Part shown: positions 24,456 to 36,700 of the stretch, piece by piece | Numbering within the stretch: the first letter of the stretch is position 1 | Layout of the letters: each line of letters begins with the position of its first letter | Assembly: GCA_029948255.1 (NCBI GenBank) | Contig: JALIZF010001664.1 | Span: 1 to 64,000 of the forward strand | DNA: 64,000 bases | DNA from: Telmatactis stephensoni | Lineage: Eukaryota > Cnidaria > Anthozoa > Actiniaria > Isophelliidae | Reading direction: 5' to 3' | The notes under the pieces: model-generated | Seen by the model: the letters and a program-made list of their open reading frames with translations, nothing else | Database searches by the model: none | What the model was told of the DNA's origin: nothing | Program-made: the position numbers and the translations under genes

Positions 24456-24823
24456 TCTTGCCTGGTGTTTATTTAGCTTTGGCAGAAAATGTTCATTCAA
24501 TTTTGCTTTCAACTTATCATATACATTCATGCTTGCTTCGCTAGGATTTGGTAAGCTTTTTTCGAGTCTAGCGATTTCTATTCCGCCATAAATAATCAAA
24601 GCGTCTTTCTTATCATTAGGATCTGTAACCTTAAAATACCTGAACTCTCGTTCTCATTCTTCCCAGAGTTTTCCAGTTGCAATTTGGTTCTCTGATCTCA
24701 CACAAGGTTGGGCTTTTAGGTTTCTAGTCTCTGTCACGACGATTGCTTGATTTCAGGCTGATTGCTGGCCTGTCCTGAAGAAGCACTCGGCGAACTCGCT
24801 GTGTCTGGTGGATCTGACGGCAT
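24411..24823 (-). pseudogene. gag N-terminal part, interrupted
   Basis: An ATG at 24821-24823 opens about 22 codons (MPSDPPDTASS) before a stop. Further on, another frame reads AKLNEHFLPKLNKHQAR, a gag capsid-like segment, which is cut by the MITE at 24455. Frames are broken. Confidence 0.65.
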
Positions 24824-24923
24824 GTTTACGGTGTTTTACTTGACTTTTCTCTTCCTTTTCTACGGAAACCGGTTCCTGATTCACTGAGTTCGATTTGGGA
24901 ATCCGCTGAATCCTCGTCGCCAA

Positions 24924-25060
24924 TGTAAAATCTCTATTTCTGGACACTAAAATCTGTTCTGTTCGCTTTTATTACGACTTCACTCCGTCGCTCACTACAC
25001 TCGCTCGTATACAACATACACACGTGATTATGCAAATGTATCAATGTCTCGGATATTACA
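24924..25060 (-). repeat. 137-bp LTR of the gypsy element (inverted copy)
   Basis: It begins TG and ends CA and matches the plus-strand LTR at 28139-28275 with few differences. Its outer flank is TTATT (AATAA in element orientation). Confidence 0.88.
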
Positions 25061-25111
25061 TTATTCATATGTACATTGTAAATGTGCGTGAATATATAAA
25101 ATTTTAAGACA

Positions 25112-25346
25112 TGCCTAGTGAGAAAGACGCTTTAGCAATCGCATGGGCCAAAGACAGATTTCATATGTACCTTCTTGGAGCACTAAAGCTCATAAACCAC
25201 TTCTACCGATGTTTAACAAAGCAACCGCTAAAGTACCACCAAGGATTGAAAAATGGATCATGAGTATGCAGGAAGTAGACTTTGAACTTCTTTACCAACC
25301 AGGTAAAGACGAGCAAGATCCACTAGATTTTCTATCTAGACACTAG
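25112..25346 (+). pseudogene. RNase H remainder of the gypsy element
   Basis: Reads SEKDALAIAWAKDRFHMYLL in one frame and, after a frameshift, PRIEKWIMSMQEVDFELLYQ then PLDFLSRH. This is exactly the part missing from the minus-strand piece. Confidence 0.83.
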
Positions 25347-25349
25347 ACA

Positions 25350-26559
25350 CACTATCTAGGTCCGTTGCTGTTTTTTAGGTCCGTTGCTGTTTTTGATCTA
25401 TGTTAATGATATTTGTAATGTCTCTAAACTGGCTAGTTTGATCTTATTCGCAGATGATACTAACCTGTTCTTTGCACATAAAGATTAATATGTTCACCTT
25501 AATAATATGATAAACCAGGAATTGACTAAATTTTCATGTTGGCTTACTACAAACAAATTATCTTTAAATTTAGAGAAAACCAAATTTATCACATTTGGTC
25601 AAAGACAAAAAAGGATTCCAGAATTAAAAATCAATATCCAGGACAAAGAAATAGGTCAGGTTAAAGATACGATTTTTCTAGGTGTTGTCATTGACGAAAA
25701 TCTTTCTTGGAAAAACCACATTTCTCATGTAGCTAATAAAATCGCTAAGTCTATAGGCATTATTAAGAAATCAAGTTTTTTTCTATTAAAATCGTCATTA
25801 CGTACACTGTATTTCGCTATGGTTTACCCAGGCATATTTACAATACTGTAATATGATATGGGCTAGTACTTTTCCTTCTAATCTTGAACGTCTTGTTATT
25901 TTGCAAAAGCGCGCTGTAAGAGTAATAAATAAGAGTGCCTTCTTTGAACATACAAGTCCAATCTTTAGGAACCTCCAGCTACTGAAATTTCATGACATTT
26001 GCAAATTGCAACTGGGGAAATTTATGTTTTCATACAAACATCAACTTCTCCCAAAATGTTTTCAAAATTTAATAACAACTAATGAAGAGGTTCACAGTTA
26101 CAATACAAGAAATAGGAAATTATTTCACATTGAATTTGCCCGGACTAAAATTCGACAATTTTCGGTAAAATACCAGGGTCCTTTGTTTTATAATGCACTC
26201 GGTGAAGAAATTAAAAACAGTATCTCACTTGTATCTTTTGCTCAAAAATTGAAAAAGAATCTGATCACTTACTACTAGCTATTATTATCTATTAACCTTC
26301 TATAATTATTGTAAATAGTGTAAGAGAAAATCAATGTAAAAAAAATTGTTGCTACTGTATAAAATTATTTTAGAAAACCATATACCGTAGCATCTTTAAA
26401 TATATGTTTGTAACGAGGAGATTTGGTAACTTTGATAAGCCCTCGGCTTTTTGTCAGGTCTCCTCGCCATTTTAGCTGCATATTTAATTGTAAAATATAT
26501 ATGTGTATTATGAGCTAAAATGGTGAATAAATAAACACTAAACACTAAACACTAAACTT
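25350..26559 (+). mobile_element. 5'-truncated LINE (Jockey/CR1-like) inserted in the gypsy element
   Basis: Begins within the RT domain (LLFLIYVNDICN, FADDTNLFF) and continues through the thumb-like part (LNLEKTKFITFG, FLGVVIDENLSWKNHI). After an in-frame stop near 25850 it reads to KLKKNLITYY. The tail is a tandem (ACACTAA) run at about 26528-26558, as in CR1/L2-type elements. The N-terminal endonuclease is missing. Confidence 0.83.
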
Positions 26560-28009
26560 CCAGAGACAGACAAGGACGAGGAGACTGCAGCTTTCATCAA
26601 GCAAGTTACAGAAGCGGACCACGCAATCATCCTCGACAGGGTACGTAAGGAAACAGCACAAGATGAACAGTTACAGAAACTACGTCAGCGGATGATCAAC
26701 GAACATTGGGAAAAGTACCGCAAAGACGCAGACATTGCACCCTTCTACAACATCAGGCAGGAACTCTACGAAGTTGATGAAGTTATCTTGAAAGACTACA
26801 AGATTGTAGTACCGACAAGTCTACAAAGGAAAGTTGTGAAAACAGCCCACAAACTAGGACACCTTGGTATTACGAAAACAAAGCAGATGCTAAGAGAGAG
26901 ATATTGGTTTCCAAAGATGAACAGTTTAGTTGAACAGATAATAGGACAATGCTTTGAATGTCAAGTTACAGTTAAGGAACAACGACAGGAACCAGTCAAA
27001 TCATCAACGATACCCAACAAACCATGGGAAACCATTGCCATTGATTTTGGAGGACTTTACCCAGAAAGAGTCACCACCACATCTAGCAGATCTACGATAC
27101 AGAGATTAAAGAAAATGTTTGCAACGCACGGAACACCCGAAAGGATCGAGAGCGACAACGGTCCACCATTCACCTCCAAAGAGTTTGCAAAATTTGCAGA
27201 AGAAGGTTTTCATCACCACAAAGTAACTCCACACCATGCTAGAGCAAATGGAGAAGCAGAAAGCTTTATGAAGATGCTCAACAAAACAGAACAAATTGCT
27301 CATTTACAAGGCCAGGACAATACCATAGCCATACAGAACATGCTTATTGGCTACCGTTCTACGCCACACCCTGCAACAGGTGTCACACCTTATGAAGCGA
27401 TGATGAATCGACAAATCAGAACGAAGCTTGAACCATACCCAAAGCCACAAGCAGATCGCAAGGAACAAGAAGAGGAGATGAACAAGAGAGACGAGCAATA
27501 TAAAGAAAAGACAAGGAAGTATACAGAGAACAAGAACACTAAAGAGCACAATTACGTAGTCGGAGATTATGTCTTACTGAAGCAGACAAAGAAAAACAAA
27601 TGGACCACAGCATACGAACCAGCTTTCTACATCATTTACAGAGTCGAAGGTTCTACCATCGCGGCCAGAAGAGTCACCGATGGACGTGAGATACGTAGAG
27701 ACTCAAGTTACTTCAAGTTAGCTAACGCAGTTGTGCAAAACTTGGATGACAACAATGAATCTCAAGACCTAACACAATGTGCGCAAGAGGAAGACTGGAG
27801 GGAAAAGACCCTAAGGGAAGCTTAGGAAGAAGTTGGAGACAACCAAGCAACAACAGCAACGAAAGAATACAGCAAAGACCAGAGTCAAGAACAGAGCAAA
27901 GACACAGAAAAGACCCAAGGACAACAACCACTATCTTCACCACCCAAGCAAAGCACAAGACCACAGAGACACCGAAGGAAACCAACGTACCTCAAAGATT
28001 ACGTTTAAG
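26560..28009 (+). pseudogene. Integrase part of gypsy pol, with internal deletion and stop
   Basis: Resumes pol immediately after the LINE. It has an HHCC zinc module (HKLGHLGITKTKQML ... CFEC), the start of the DDE core (IAIDFGG) and SDNGPPF with a later glutamate (NGEAES). The stretch between the first and second catalytic aspartates is shorter than usual, suggesting a deletion after GGLYP. A TAG at 27823-27825 interrupts the C-terminus, and the frame then continues to the family-typical end YLKDYV. Confidence 0.85.
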
Positions 28010-28138
28010 GAACTGTGCTTAACGCTTAACACCAGAAACCGTTGAGTTATTATTGTAATTGTAAATGTGAGTTGTGAGAGTGATCAATACATGTAATTAC
28101 AAAGACTGAACATTGAATCTTTTGGAAAAAGGGAGAAA

Positions 28139-28275
28139 TGTAGTATCCGAGACATTGATATATTTGCATAATCACGTGTGTATGTTGTATACGAGCGAGT
28201 GTAGTGAGCGACGGAGTGAAGTCGTAATAAAAGCGAACAGAACAGACTTTAGTGTCCAGAAATAGAGATTTTACA
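28139..28275 (+). repeat. 137-bp 3' LTR of the gypsy element
   Basis: Preceded by a purine tract (AAAAAGGGAGAAA) and starting TGTAGTATCC; it ends TTTTACA followed by AATAA. It has the same length as the inverted copy. Confidence 0.9.
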
Positions 28276-28430
28276 AATAATATCAGTCATATCGTGTTTA
28301 CAGGATCTATGTATACGTAACAGGAATTCAACACCATAAAAAGTCAATAATCTATGGATACTTTTAGCAGCAATTTTTGTGAAAACAAAAATCACCAGTA
28401 ACTGCATATTTGTCTAGTACCGCGTAATTT

Positions 28431-28865
28431 CAAGGTCGTAACCAAGGGGGGAGCACAGGGTGCACGTGCACCCCCCCCCCCATAAAAGCAAAAGGTCCGC
28501 TCATACATCACCATTTGCTTATTGCATGAAAAAGTTTTTTTTGTTTAAGCAAGAGAACAAAACTATTATTTTGCCAAATTTAATTAAATGGTCAGGATGA
28601 TCTTTTTTTATTCAACGTGTTGGATTACCTATGATCTCACTCAAGATGGGGGACTCGCAAATTTATTGATATTTATCTTTCTGGCAAGTCGAGGTGCCGC
28701 AATTATGATCACTTGATATGAATAAGTTAAGATAGTCATTAATAAGATCAGTGCATGCGAAAAACATGACAGTTGCTTATAAAAAACGGCTACTAAAAAC
28801 CGACCATAGGTCCGTATTTATTTGATGTGCACCCTCCCCGGGTAAATTTCCTGGTTACGGCCCTG
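28431..28865. mobile_element. MITE of about 435 bp (AATTT flanks)
   Basis: CAAGGTCGTAACCA and TGGTTACGGCCCTG are inverted termini, with AATTT on each side (28426-28430, 28866-28870). A GGGTGCACGTGCACCC palindrome and poly-C lie near the left end, and a GTGCACCCTCCCC match near the right. Confidence 0.65.
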
Positions 28866-28869
28866 AATT

Positions 28870-29810
28870 TGAACTCAAAATTTACAACATATATTCTTAT
28901 TCAGCCTAGAACGATATTCTATCATGATATACTATATAATATATACACAAATGTATTCTATACATGATAAATTTGAGAGTACAAGGTGGATTTGTGGCCG
29001 ACCGAGCTGGTGTGGTTGACGAACTACTCACCGCTTTCCTCCAACATTCAAAGTAATAATTTCTCCACTTGTGAAATTCATCTTAGGTCTTATAAACCAC
29101 CTAAAAGTATTTAGTAGTTGTAGATTATTACGCGTCCAAGACGAAAGCCAATATTTTAGGCGTTCTAGGTAACCATTTCCAGTACTATTTTCTTCGCTTC
29201 ACCTGTTTCAACACAAACTGACAGCTCAGCCAAAATGGCGGCTAAAACAGGACGAGTAGGACCCAATCTCTTTCGCAAGTGTCCTAAAGGTATCCCGTCC
29301 TCCGGATCAAGAGGGTCTGAATGGGGGGTCACCATATCAGTTAACAGCTAAATTTTCTGTTATTTATCAGTTATCAGTTAAATATTTGGACCTTTCACAG
29401 TTATCAGTTAAACTCGTGCTAATAATTAAATTTAACAAATTTCTTAAATAGTTATTATGGAATACAAAATTTTTTTCCGCCTTATTTTGTAGTAAATAAT
29501 ACCTTTTCATGTGTTTTCAAGCTTTAAAATGTTTTCCCACTATACATAGAAGAACTAGTAGTGTACCTCTGGACACAAGGTTTTCCCTCCCTCCCTCCCT
29601 TCCCTTCCCTTCCCTTTTTCTCGATCTGTTGTTGCTTTCCTTTGTTTTCCAACGCTGCACCCACTGTGTTCTCCTACAACCTTCAAATTCCCTTTCTTGT
29701 TACCCCTCAGGTGCTTCATTTTACTTCACTTAAATTTTAATGTGTAATCTTCAAAGGATATACAGTGTTACAATATTCTGTCTAGATTGATAAGCAACTA
29801 CAGCCGTTAT
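28870..29810. other. Interval without supported gene
   Basis: Contains repeated TTATCAGTTA motifs at 29337-29412 and a CT-rich run (29582-29620). An ATGGCGGCT at about 29236 followed by a possible GTATCC donor could be a first exon but has no other support. Confidence 0.4.
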
Positions 29811-30215
29811 ACTTTGAATTCATGCGATATTGCTTTTATAAAATGCGAATATAAATGAACTCGATCAGATTGCAGTACAAGAGCATGAATGCATAAAGGT
29901 GCACAGTGCGCCGTTCTATTCTGGGGTAGGAAAGACGGGTTTTTATTGAAAGAACTGAAAATATAGTCCGAAACACGCGTTCTCTCGCGTAAACTCTGTG
30001 TTTAGTGTGGTGCGATATACTTTGAATTCATGCGACTTTGCCTTTCACAAAATGCGAATATAAATCAACTCTCAAGTGCAGTGCATGAGCATGAATGCAT
30101 AAAGTAAGTAAAGTGCACCTTCCTCCTTTTCTGGTTTTTCTTGAGAGAACTGAAAATATAGTCCGAAAAACGCGTTCTCTCGCGTAAACTCTGTCTTTAG
30201 TTTGTGGTGTGATGG
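29811..30215. repeat. Tandem duplication, unit of about 205 bp
   Basis: Two copies share TACTTTGAATTCATGCGA, GAGCATGAATGCATAAAG, AACTGAAAATATAGTCCGAA and CGCGTTCTCTCGCGTAAACT in the same order. No coding signal. Confidence 0.8.
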
Positions 30216-30219
30216 GCAA

Positions 30220-31005
30220 TTTGGCGGTATTTCCAATGAATGTGCTCAGATTATCTGGGGTACAGTCATTACGTAATTTTTAACGTAACAGTCATTACGT
30301 AACTGTTCCTTTCGTTTAATGTTATATTGCGCATACTGAAGACACGGAGTCGCTGCTTCGCCTAAAAGTTTCTAAGTTGCTTGGTTTGTTGTTCCGTTCT
30401 CCTCCTCGGTAAGAATCATTTGAAGTCCAGGAGCCCCTTCTCTTGAATGTATGTAAGGCAACGTTGTGCTGTCCTCTGACAATATTGCTTCGTGAAGAAA
30501 CATTTGACGCCTTGCGACCTTTATTTTTCTTGCAACAACTGAAACAAAAACAACAACAAAAAGAAGAATGATGATTCTAATGAGCTTTTATCAGGTATTT
30601 TTAAACTCGTAAAACAGAAAAAGAATTACCATACCTGGAAAGAGCAGCTTAAAATTAGCAAGACGGTGAAGTTTGAAGGAATTAAATCCAAAACTCGCGA
30701 GAATATGAATTTTTGAAAAGTGTGAATTTGTAAGAAAACCTTTGTTGGTAGGCATCTCTTGCCTAGCTAGCTACCAGCGAATGTTTTCATGCAAAATTTC
30801 GATTTTGGAAAATTCATATCTTCGTGAGTTTGAAAGTTACTTCATTCAAACTTCACAGTTTTACTAATTTTGACGTGCTCTTTCCAGCTATGGTAATTAT
30901 ATTTCTGTACTGTGACTTTTGGAATTACATGATAAAAGTTCATTGATGGTCCATCTGTATCCCATGCAAGGGTAATAAGTCAGTGATAACCGTATCACCA
31001 AATTG
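30220..31005. other. No gene seen
   Basis: Short imperfect palindromes around 30265-30300 (GTCATTACGTAA twice). An inverted pair near 30600-30900 (CATACCTGGAAAGAGC / CTTTCCAGCTATGG) may mark a decayed MITE. Confidence 0.4.
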
Positions 31006-33020
31006 TATACCATGTACTACATACTACCATGTCTTACCATGCCTTACCATGTACTACCATGCATGTCTTACCATGTACTACCATGTCTACCATGCCTTCT
31101 CATGTCTTACCATGTACTACCAGACTTACCATGTACTACCATGACTTACCATGTCTTACCATGCCTTACCATGTCTTACCATGCCTTACCATGTCTTACC
31201 ATGTCTTACCATGTACTACCATGCCTTACCATGTACTACCATGTCTTACCATGCCTTACCATGCCTTACCATGTCTTACCATGTCTTACCATGTCTTACC
31301 ATGTCTTACCATGCCTTACCATGTCTTACCATGCCTTACCATGTCTTACCATGTCTTACCATGTACTACCATGCCTTACCATGTACTACCATGTACTACC
31401 ATGCCTTACCATGCCTTACCATGTCTTACCATGTCTTACCATGCCTTACCATGTCTTACCATGTCTTACCATGTCTTACCATGTACTACCATGTCTTACC
31501 ATGTCTTACCATGTTTTACCATGCCTTACCATGCCTTACCATGCCTTACCATGTCCTACCATGTCTTACCGGCATGTACTACCATGTCTTACCATGCCTT
31601 ACCATGTCTTACCATGTACTACCATGTCTTACCATGTACTACCATGTCTTACCATGTTTTACCATTCCTTACCATGCCTTACCATGCCTTACCATGTCCT
31701 ACCATGTCTTACCGGCATGTACTACCATGTCTTACCATGACTTACCATGCCTTACCATGTCTTACCATGTACTACCATGACTTACCATGTCTTACCATGC
31801 CTTACCATGTACTACCATGTCTTACCATGCCTTACCATGTCTTACCATGTACTACCATGTCTTACCATGCCTTACCATGTACTACCATGTCTTACCATGT
31901 ACTACCATGTCTTACCATGTACTACCATGCCTTACCATGTACTACCATGTCTTACCATGTCTTACCATGTACTACCATGACTTACCATGTCTTACCATGC
32001 CTTACCATGTACTACCATGCCTTATCATGTCTTACCATGTCTTACCATGTACTACCATGCCTTACCATGTACTACCATGTACTACCATGCCTTACCATGC
32101 CTTACCATGTCTTACCATGTCTTACCATGCCTTACCATGTCTTACCATGTCTTACCATGTCTTACCATGTACTACCATGTCTTACCATGTCTTACCATGT
32201 TTTACCATGCCTTACCATGCCTTACCATGCCTTACCATGTCCTACCATGTCTTACCGGCATGTACTACCATGTCTTACCATGCCTTACCATGTCTTACCA
32301 TGTACTACCATGTCTTACCATGTACTACCATGTCTTACCATGTCTTACCATGTTTTACCATTCCTTACCATGCCTTACCATGCCTTACCATGTCCTACCA
32401 TGTCTTACCGGCATGTACTACCATGTCTTACCATGACTTACCATGCCTTACCATGTCTTACCATGTACTACCATGACTTACCATGTCTTACCATGCCTTA
32501 CCATGTACTACCATGTCTTACCATGCCTTACCATGTCTTACCATGTACTACCATGTCTTACCATGCCTTACCATGTACTACCATGTCTTACCATGTACTA
32601 CCATGTCTTACCATGTACTACCATGCCTTACCATGTACTACCATGTCTTACCATGTCTTACCATGTACTACCATGACTTACCATGTCTTACCATGCCTTA
32701 CCATGTACTACCATGTCTTACCATGCCTTACCATGTACTACCATGTCTTACCATGCCTTACCATGTACTACCATGTCTTACCATTCCTTACCATGTACTA
32801 CCATGCCTTACCATGTACTACCATGTCTTACCATGTCTTACCATGTACTACCATGTCTTACATGCCTTACCATGCCTTACCATGTACTACCATGTCTTAC
32901 CATGCCTTACCATGCCTTACCATGTACTACCATGTCTTACCATGTACTACCATGCCTTACCCATGTACTACCATGTCTTACCATGCCTTACCATGTCTTA
33001 CCATGCCTTACCATGTAGTG
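31006..33020. repeat. 10-bp minisatellite (CTTACCATGT and variants), about 2 kb
   Basis: About 200 units of CTTACCATGT, CTTACCATGC and ACTACCATGT. Long open frames in all three plus-strand frames arise because the unit has no stop codon; they give MSYHVLPCLT-type repeats and are not genes. ACCGGCATG interruptions recur at spacing 696 (31566 to about 32262, and 31710 to about 32406), revealing a higher-order duplication. Confidence 0.95.
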
Positions 33021-33370
33021 CCACATACTATGAATATGTGATAATACAATATGAAGATCGGTATAGTACAATTTTGTGACGGTTATCATGGACGTACTAC
33101 CCATGCAAGCCAATTGCGTAATATTGGATAGATTGTTGCTATGTGTGAACCCACTCCGCGCAACGTAACAAGAAAAGTTCGTGTTGGGAATTTACTTTGT
33201 CATTGGCCCTGACGTATTTCAAAAGTAAATCCTCTGCTATCTCCTTCACTTCTTAAAATTCTCCCTATGAAAGATCGACGAAGAGAGAGATAGATAATCC
33301 AATAACCAATTTCGAGTGGGAAATATTTTCCTTGACTGCAATATAACTAATATACCTACAGCAACAAGTA
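33021..33370. other. Region downstream of the minisatellite, no exon recognised
   Basis: The expected cytoplasmic-tail exon of the main gene might lie here or further left, but none could be identified from sequence alone. Confidence 0.4.
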
Positions 33371-33378
33371 AAACTCAC

Positions 33379-33759
33379 ATATAAACGATAAGCACCAACA
33401 CTACAATGACCACTGCTCCAACTATCACTCCAACGATGATATACGTGGTACTCGATGATGGCTGCTCTTGGACAGGCGGTTTTTCCGCTTCCTGAATTTT
33501 ATGTGCTGTTATTTCCAGGATGCTAACATTGAGCGCTTTTTCGATTTCCGTACGTGTAGCATTTACGATTTGAAGTAAAACCTTTGCGCTTATAGGTTTG
33601 TTGCCATCTAGAACAGCGTAAGGTGGATTATTGACGTAGAAGGCTATACGAGCCACGAGCGAGGATGCAGGGTATCTCTCTGTGACTATTTGCAATGGAA
33701 AACCTGGAAGAAGATGGACTTGTTCTGCAGTGTAGGTGAGAAAACCTTCGACTGCTCGT
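33379..33759 (-). CDS. Membrane-proximal and transmembrane exon
   Basis: This exon starts [20 protein letters not shown], contains an alpha/beta segment with the charged helix [11 protein letters not shown], and ends in a hydrophobic helix ([20 protein letters not shown]). A SEA-like fold is possible but not demonstrated. After the helix the sequence gives either Met-stop (TGA at 33375-33377) or a strong GTGAGT donor at the same place. The donor is favoured because a cytoplasmic tail exon is expected, but no such exon was identified to the left. Confidence 0.8.
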
Positions 33760-36700
33760 CTGCAAAAGGAGTGAGTCAATTATTAGTTAACTTTCATGTG
33801 AGCTTTCTCGATCTCTGGACACTTCAAGGATTTGTTTAGACACTTTAAAGGTTTCTTTTTTTAAAGCCTGTTAAAAGGCCTTCAGCTAAACATTAATCAA
33901 TTAAGTAAACACAAGAGACCATAATACTAAGAGAGCGAAGCTCAGTATTGATGTCTGTGCCATGTTCGTGGCGGCTAAGGCTATTTTTAGTAACTTCGCC
34001 ATCGCGCGCGCAAGGCTCTTAGACAATAGAATTCAAACGGTCCCGTCCGCGCGCACGTCAAAAATCAAATTCTATTGGTGGAGGGACTTGCGCGCGCGAT
34101 GGCGAAGTTACTAAAAATAGCCTTAGCCGCCACGAACATGGCACAGACATCAATACTGAGCTTCGCTCTCTTAGTATTATGGTCTCTTGGTAAACATTGA
34201 TTAACTAATTAACTGTCGTATGACAAGCATATTGGCTCCTCGATCTCTGAACACCTAAAGGAACAGCTAAATGGCTTCTTTAGAAATTAATAGTTTTACT
34301 GAAAGTGAATTACTGAAAATAGCAAAATGCGATGTAAAAGCTTTATATGTCTCTTATGAATAAAAACTGAGTAAGATGTACTAGGATACATACCTCTCGC
34401 GATTTGAAGACCTATAACAGACTGCGTTTTCTGCGCAATATGATGTCGTTCCTTTAGCTACTGCCGTTTTGAGATTATCATCTTTTGGTTTGTTATACTA
34501 AAAAGGAAAAAAAAAGGTTAAATACAGGTTGTAGAGAAGAAAATGCGAACTGTTAATTGCGTCTGAGTGGCTTGTTCTTTGCACAAACTGGCGTAAAACC
34601 CAGAGATTCAAATAATCTAACAATGGTCGCTTCTGTTTAAGCCTCTTGTAAAGCCTGGTATCACGACGCAAACCTTCTGTTTGCGTCGCTAGTAAAAATC
34701 AGGCTTAAGCTATCGTTTTGTCGTGCTTCTCTAATAGGCTAAAATAATAAGATTCCTTTCATGTAATTTGAATATTTTAAATAAGTTTACAGAAGTAGGT
34801 GTAATTTTTTGTTCTTAACTGTTTCGTTTGTTATTATAAGGAATTGTAATTTAATTTTGTATATGTCTCGTTTGTAATTTTGTATTTAGTTAAAAAATTT
34901 GTTTGTAAGAAAATGTAAATTAAAAAATAAATAAATAAAAAAAAAGAAGTGCGACCTGTGGGAAAAAAAAAAGGCTAAAATAATAAACAATGTGATTTAC
35001 CATACCTCTGAGACTTTCAAGTTGGATACCGTAATGTTGACTGCGTTCGATGTTTCATTCTTTAATGGTTGTTTTGGTGTCGGCGCTGGTAACGGTGTTG
35101 GTTTTGCTTCTCCTTTCTTTAGAGCTAAATAGATATAAGAGTAGAGGTAGAATAAAAGACCTGTAGGCCGCACTCTGATACTACAGGTGCATTACACCAT
35201 TTTACTTCTGATACTCGGCTCATTCATTGTCGTCGTCACAAAATGCAGACACGTTTCTAAAGCGCATACTTTAGTCAGTCATCCGCCGAGTGAACACGGT
35301 ACTCAAAGGAGCGTTTTGTTCTTGGTATAAAACAGATCGCTTGCTAATACTATTTCTTCCAATAATCGCCCGGGCTGTGATTCAGTAAAGGCCCGGTAAT
35401 ACGAGCAACAAAATCGTGCAACTTGTCGCGCAACATTGTTGCGTTGCAAGTTGCAGAGCAAATGTTGCTCGTATTACCACCCCGCGCGTAACAAATTTTC
35501 TTTGTTTCAAAAAGCAGACAGTGCTTCTACTTCGTGCAACAAAGAAAATTTGTTGCGCGCGGGGTGGTAATACGAGCAACATTTGCTCTGCAACTTGCAA
35601 CACAACAATGTTGCGCGACAAGTTGCACGATTTTGTTGCTCGTATTACCGGGCCTTAAAGGTAAAAGGGTGGCGTTTAATGGAGGGAGGATGCTTGATTA
35701 ACTTTTCGTAAACCAACTGGAATTGTAGTTTTTAAGGAATACTTTGGTAGGGTTGTCGTTATGAGTAACAATTACCTCTACACTTGTTGTCGATCCAGTA
35801 AAGTCCTGTTTTGCATGTACACTTATACGAACCAATAGTATTCTGACAAATTTGTGAAGGATCGGTACAGTTGAATGTCCATCGAAAACACTCGTTTATG
35901 TCTGATACACAAATGGACAAGTATTAATAATCATGTGAATATCCTAGACTAACTGCTGACAGTTTCGTGCTATTACGGTAATATGTTTGGGGTAACGAGG
36001 CAGTTCCATTCCTGATATAGGTAAACATCCACTTATACCTCCAAATCAGATCGTCATTAGTGATATACGACAGCGACGTAGGACATGTAACTATGACAAC
36101 TTGCCTACACACGTGACTAGTTAAGACATGTAACTATGACAACTTGTCTACACACGTGGCTAGTTAAGACATGTAACTATGACAACTTGCCTACACACGT
36201 GACTAGTTGGGACATGTAACTATGGTAACATCTAGGACCTTAGGACATGTAGCTATGGCAACTTACCTGCACATGACTAGTCAAAACACATAACCATGAC
36301 AACTTACCTACACACGTGACTAGTTAAGACATGTAACTATGACAACTTACCTACACACGTGACTAGTTAGGACATGTAACTATGGCAACTTACCTACACA
36401 CGTGACTAGGACATGTAACTATAGTAACACCTAAACACGTGATTAATTAGGAGGTAACTGTGGCAACTTACCAACACATGTGAAGTTATCTGATGAGAGT
36501 TCAAAGCCGTTGATACATGAACAAGTGTAAGACCCTTGGTTATTCTTACAATTTTGGTTGCAGCGGTACTGTTTGGTGGCACACTCATCAATATCTGAAC
36601 GAAATAGAGAGAAAATTACTACTCAGGTCAGTTGATGGACGTCCCTACACTGTAAGTGTACTCGGCCTTTCGTCCTCTTCCCTTCCTTACTTATAAAGGC

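Larger units (their letters stand above)
20866..25105 (-). mobile_element. Inverted 5' half of a Ty3/gypsy element (LTR, gag, pro, RT, start of RNase H)
   Basis: Read on the minus strand: LTR (24924-25060), a TGGCGACGAGG primer-binding-like site, gag, protease, reverse transcriptase and the start of RNase H. It stops at about 20866 inside RNase H. The missing remainder of RNase H, integrase and the other LTR follow on the plus strand from about 25112. Multiple frameshifts and a large insertion make it non-functional. Confidence 0.85.

Noticed and set aside
20790..28300. Two separate gypsy elements in opposite orientation
   Set aside because: The pieces are complementary in content, meet within RNase H, and have matching AATAA flanks, so one inverted element is simpler.
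29236..29290. ATGGCGGCT start with a possible GTATCC donor, a candidate first exon
   Set aside because: Only about 18 codons and no second exon or promoter evidence; too weak to list as a gene.
31003..33079. Very long open frames (up to 670 codons) of MSYHVLPCLT-type repeats
   Set aside because: They are produced by a stop-free 10-bp minisatellite in all three frames; composition and periodicity are those of DNA, not of a selected protein.
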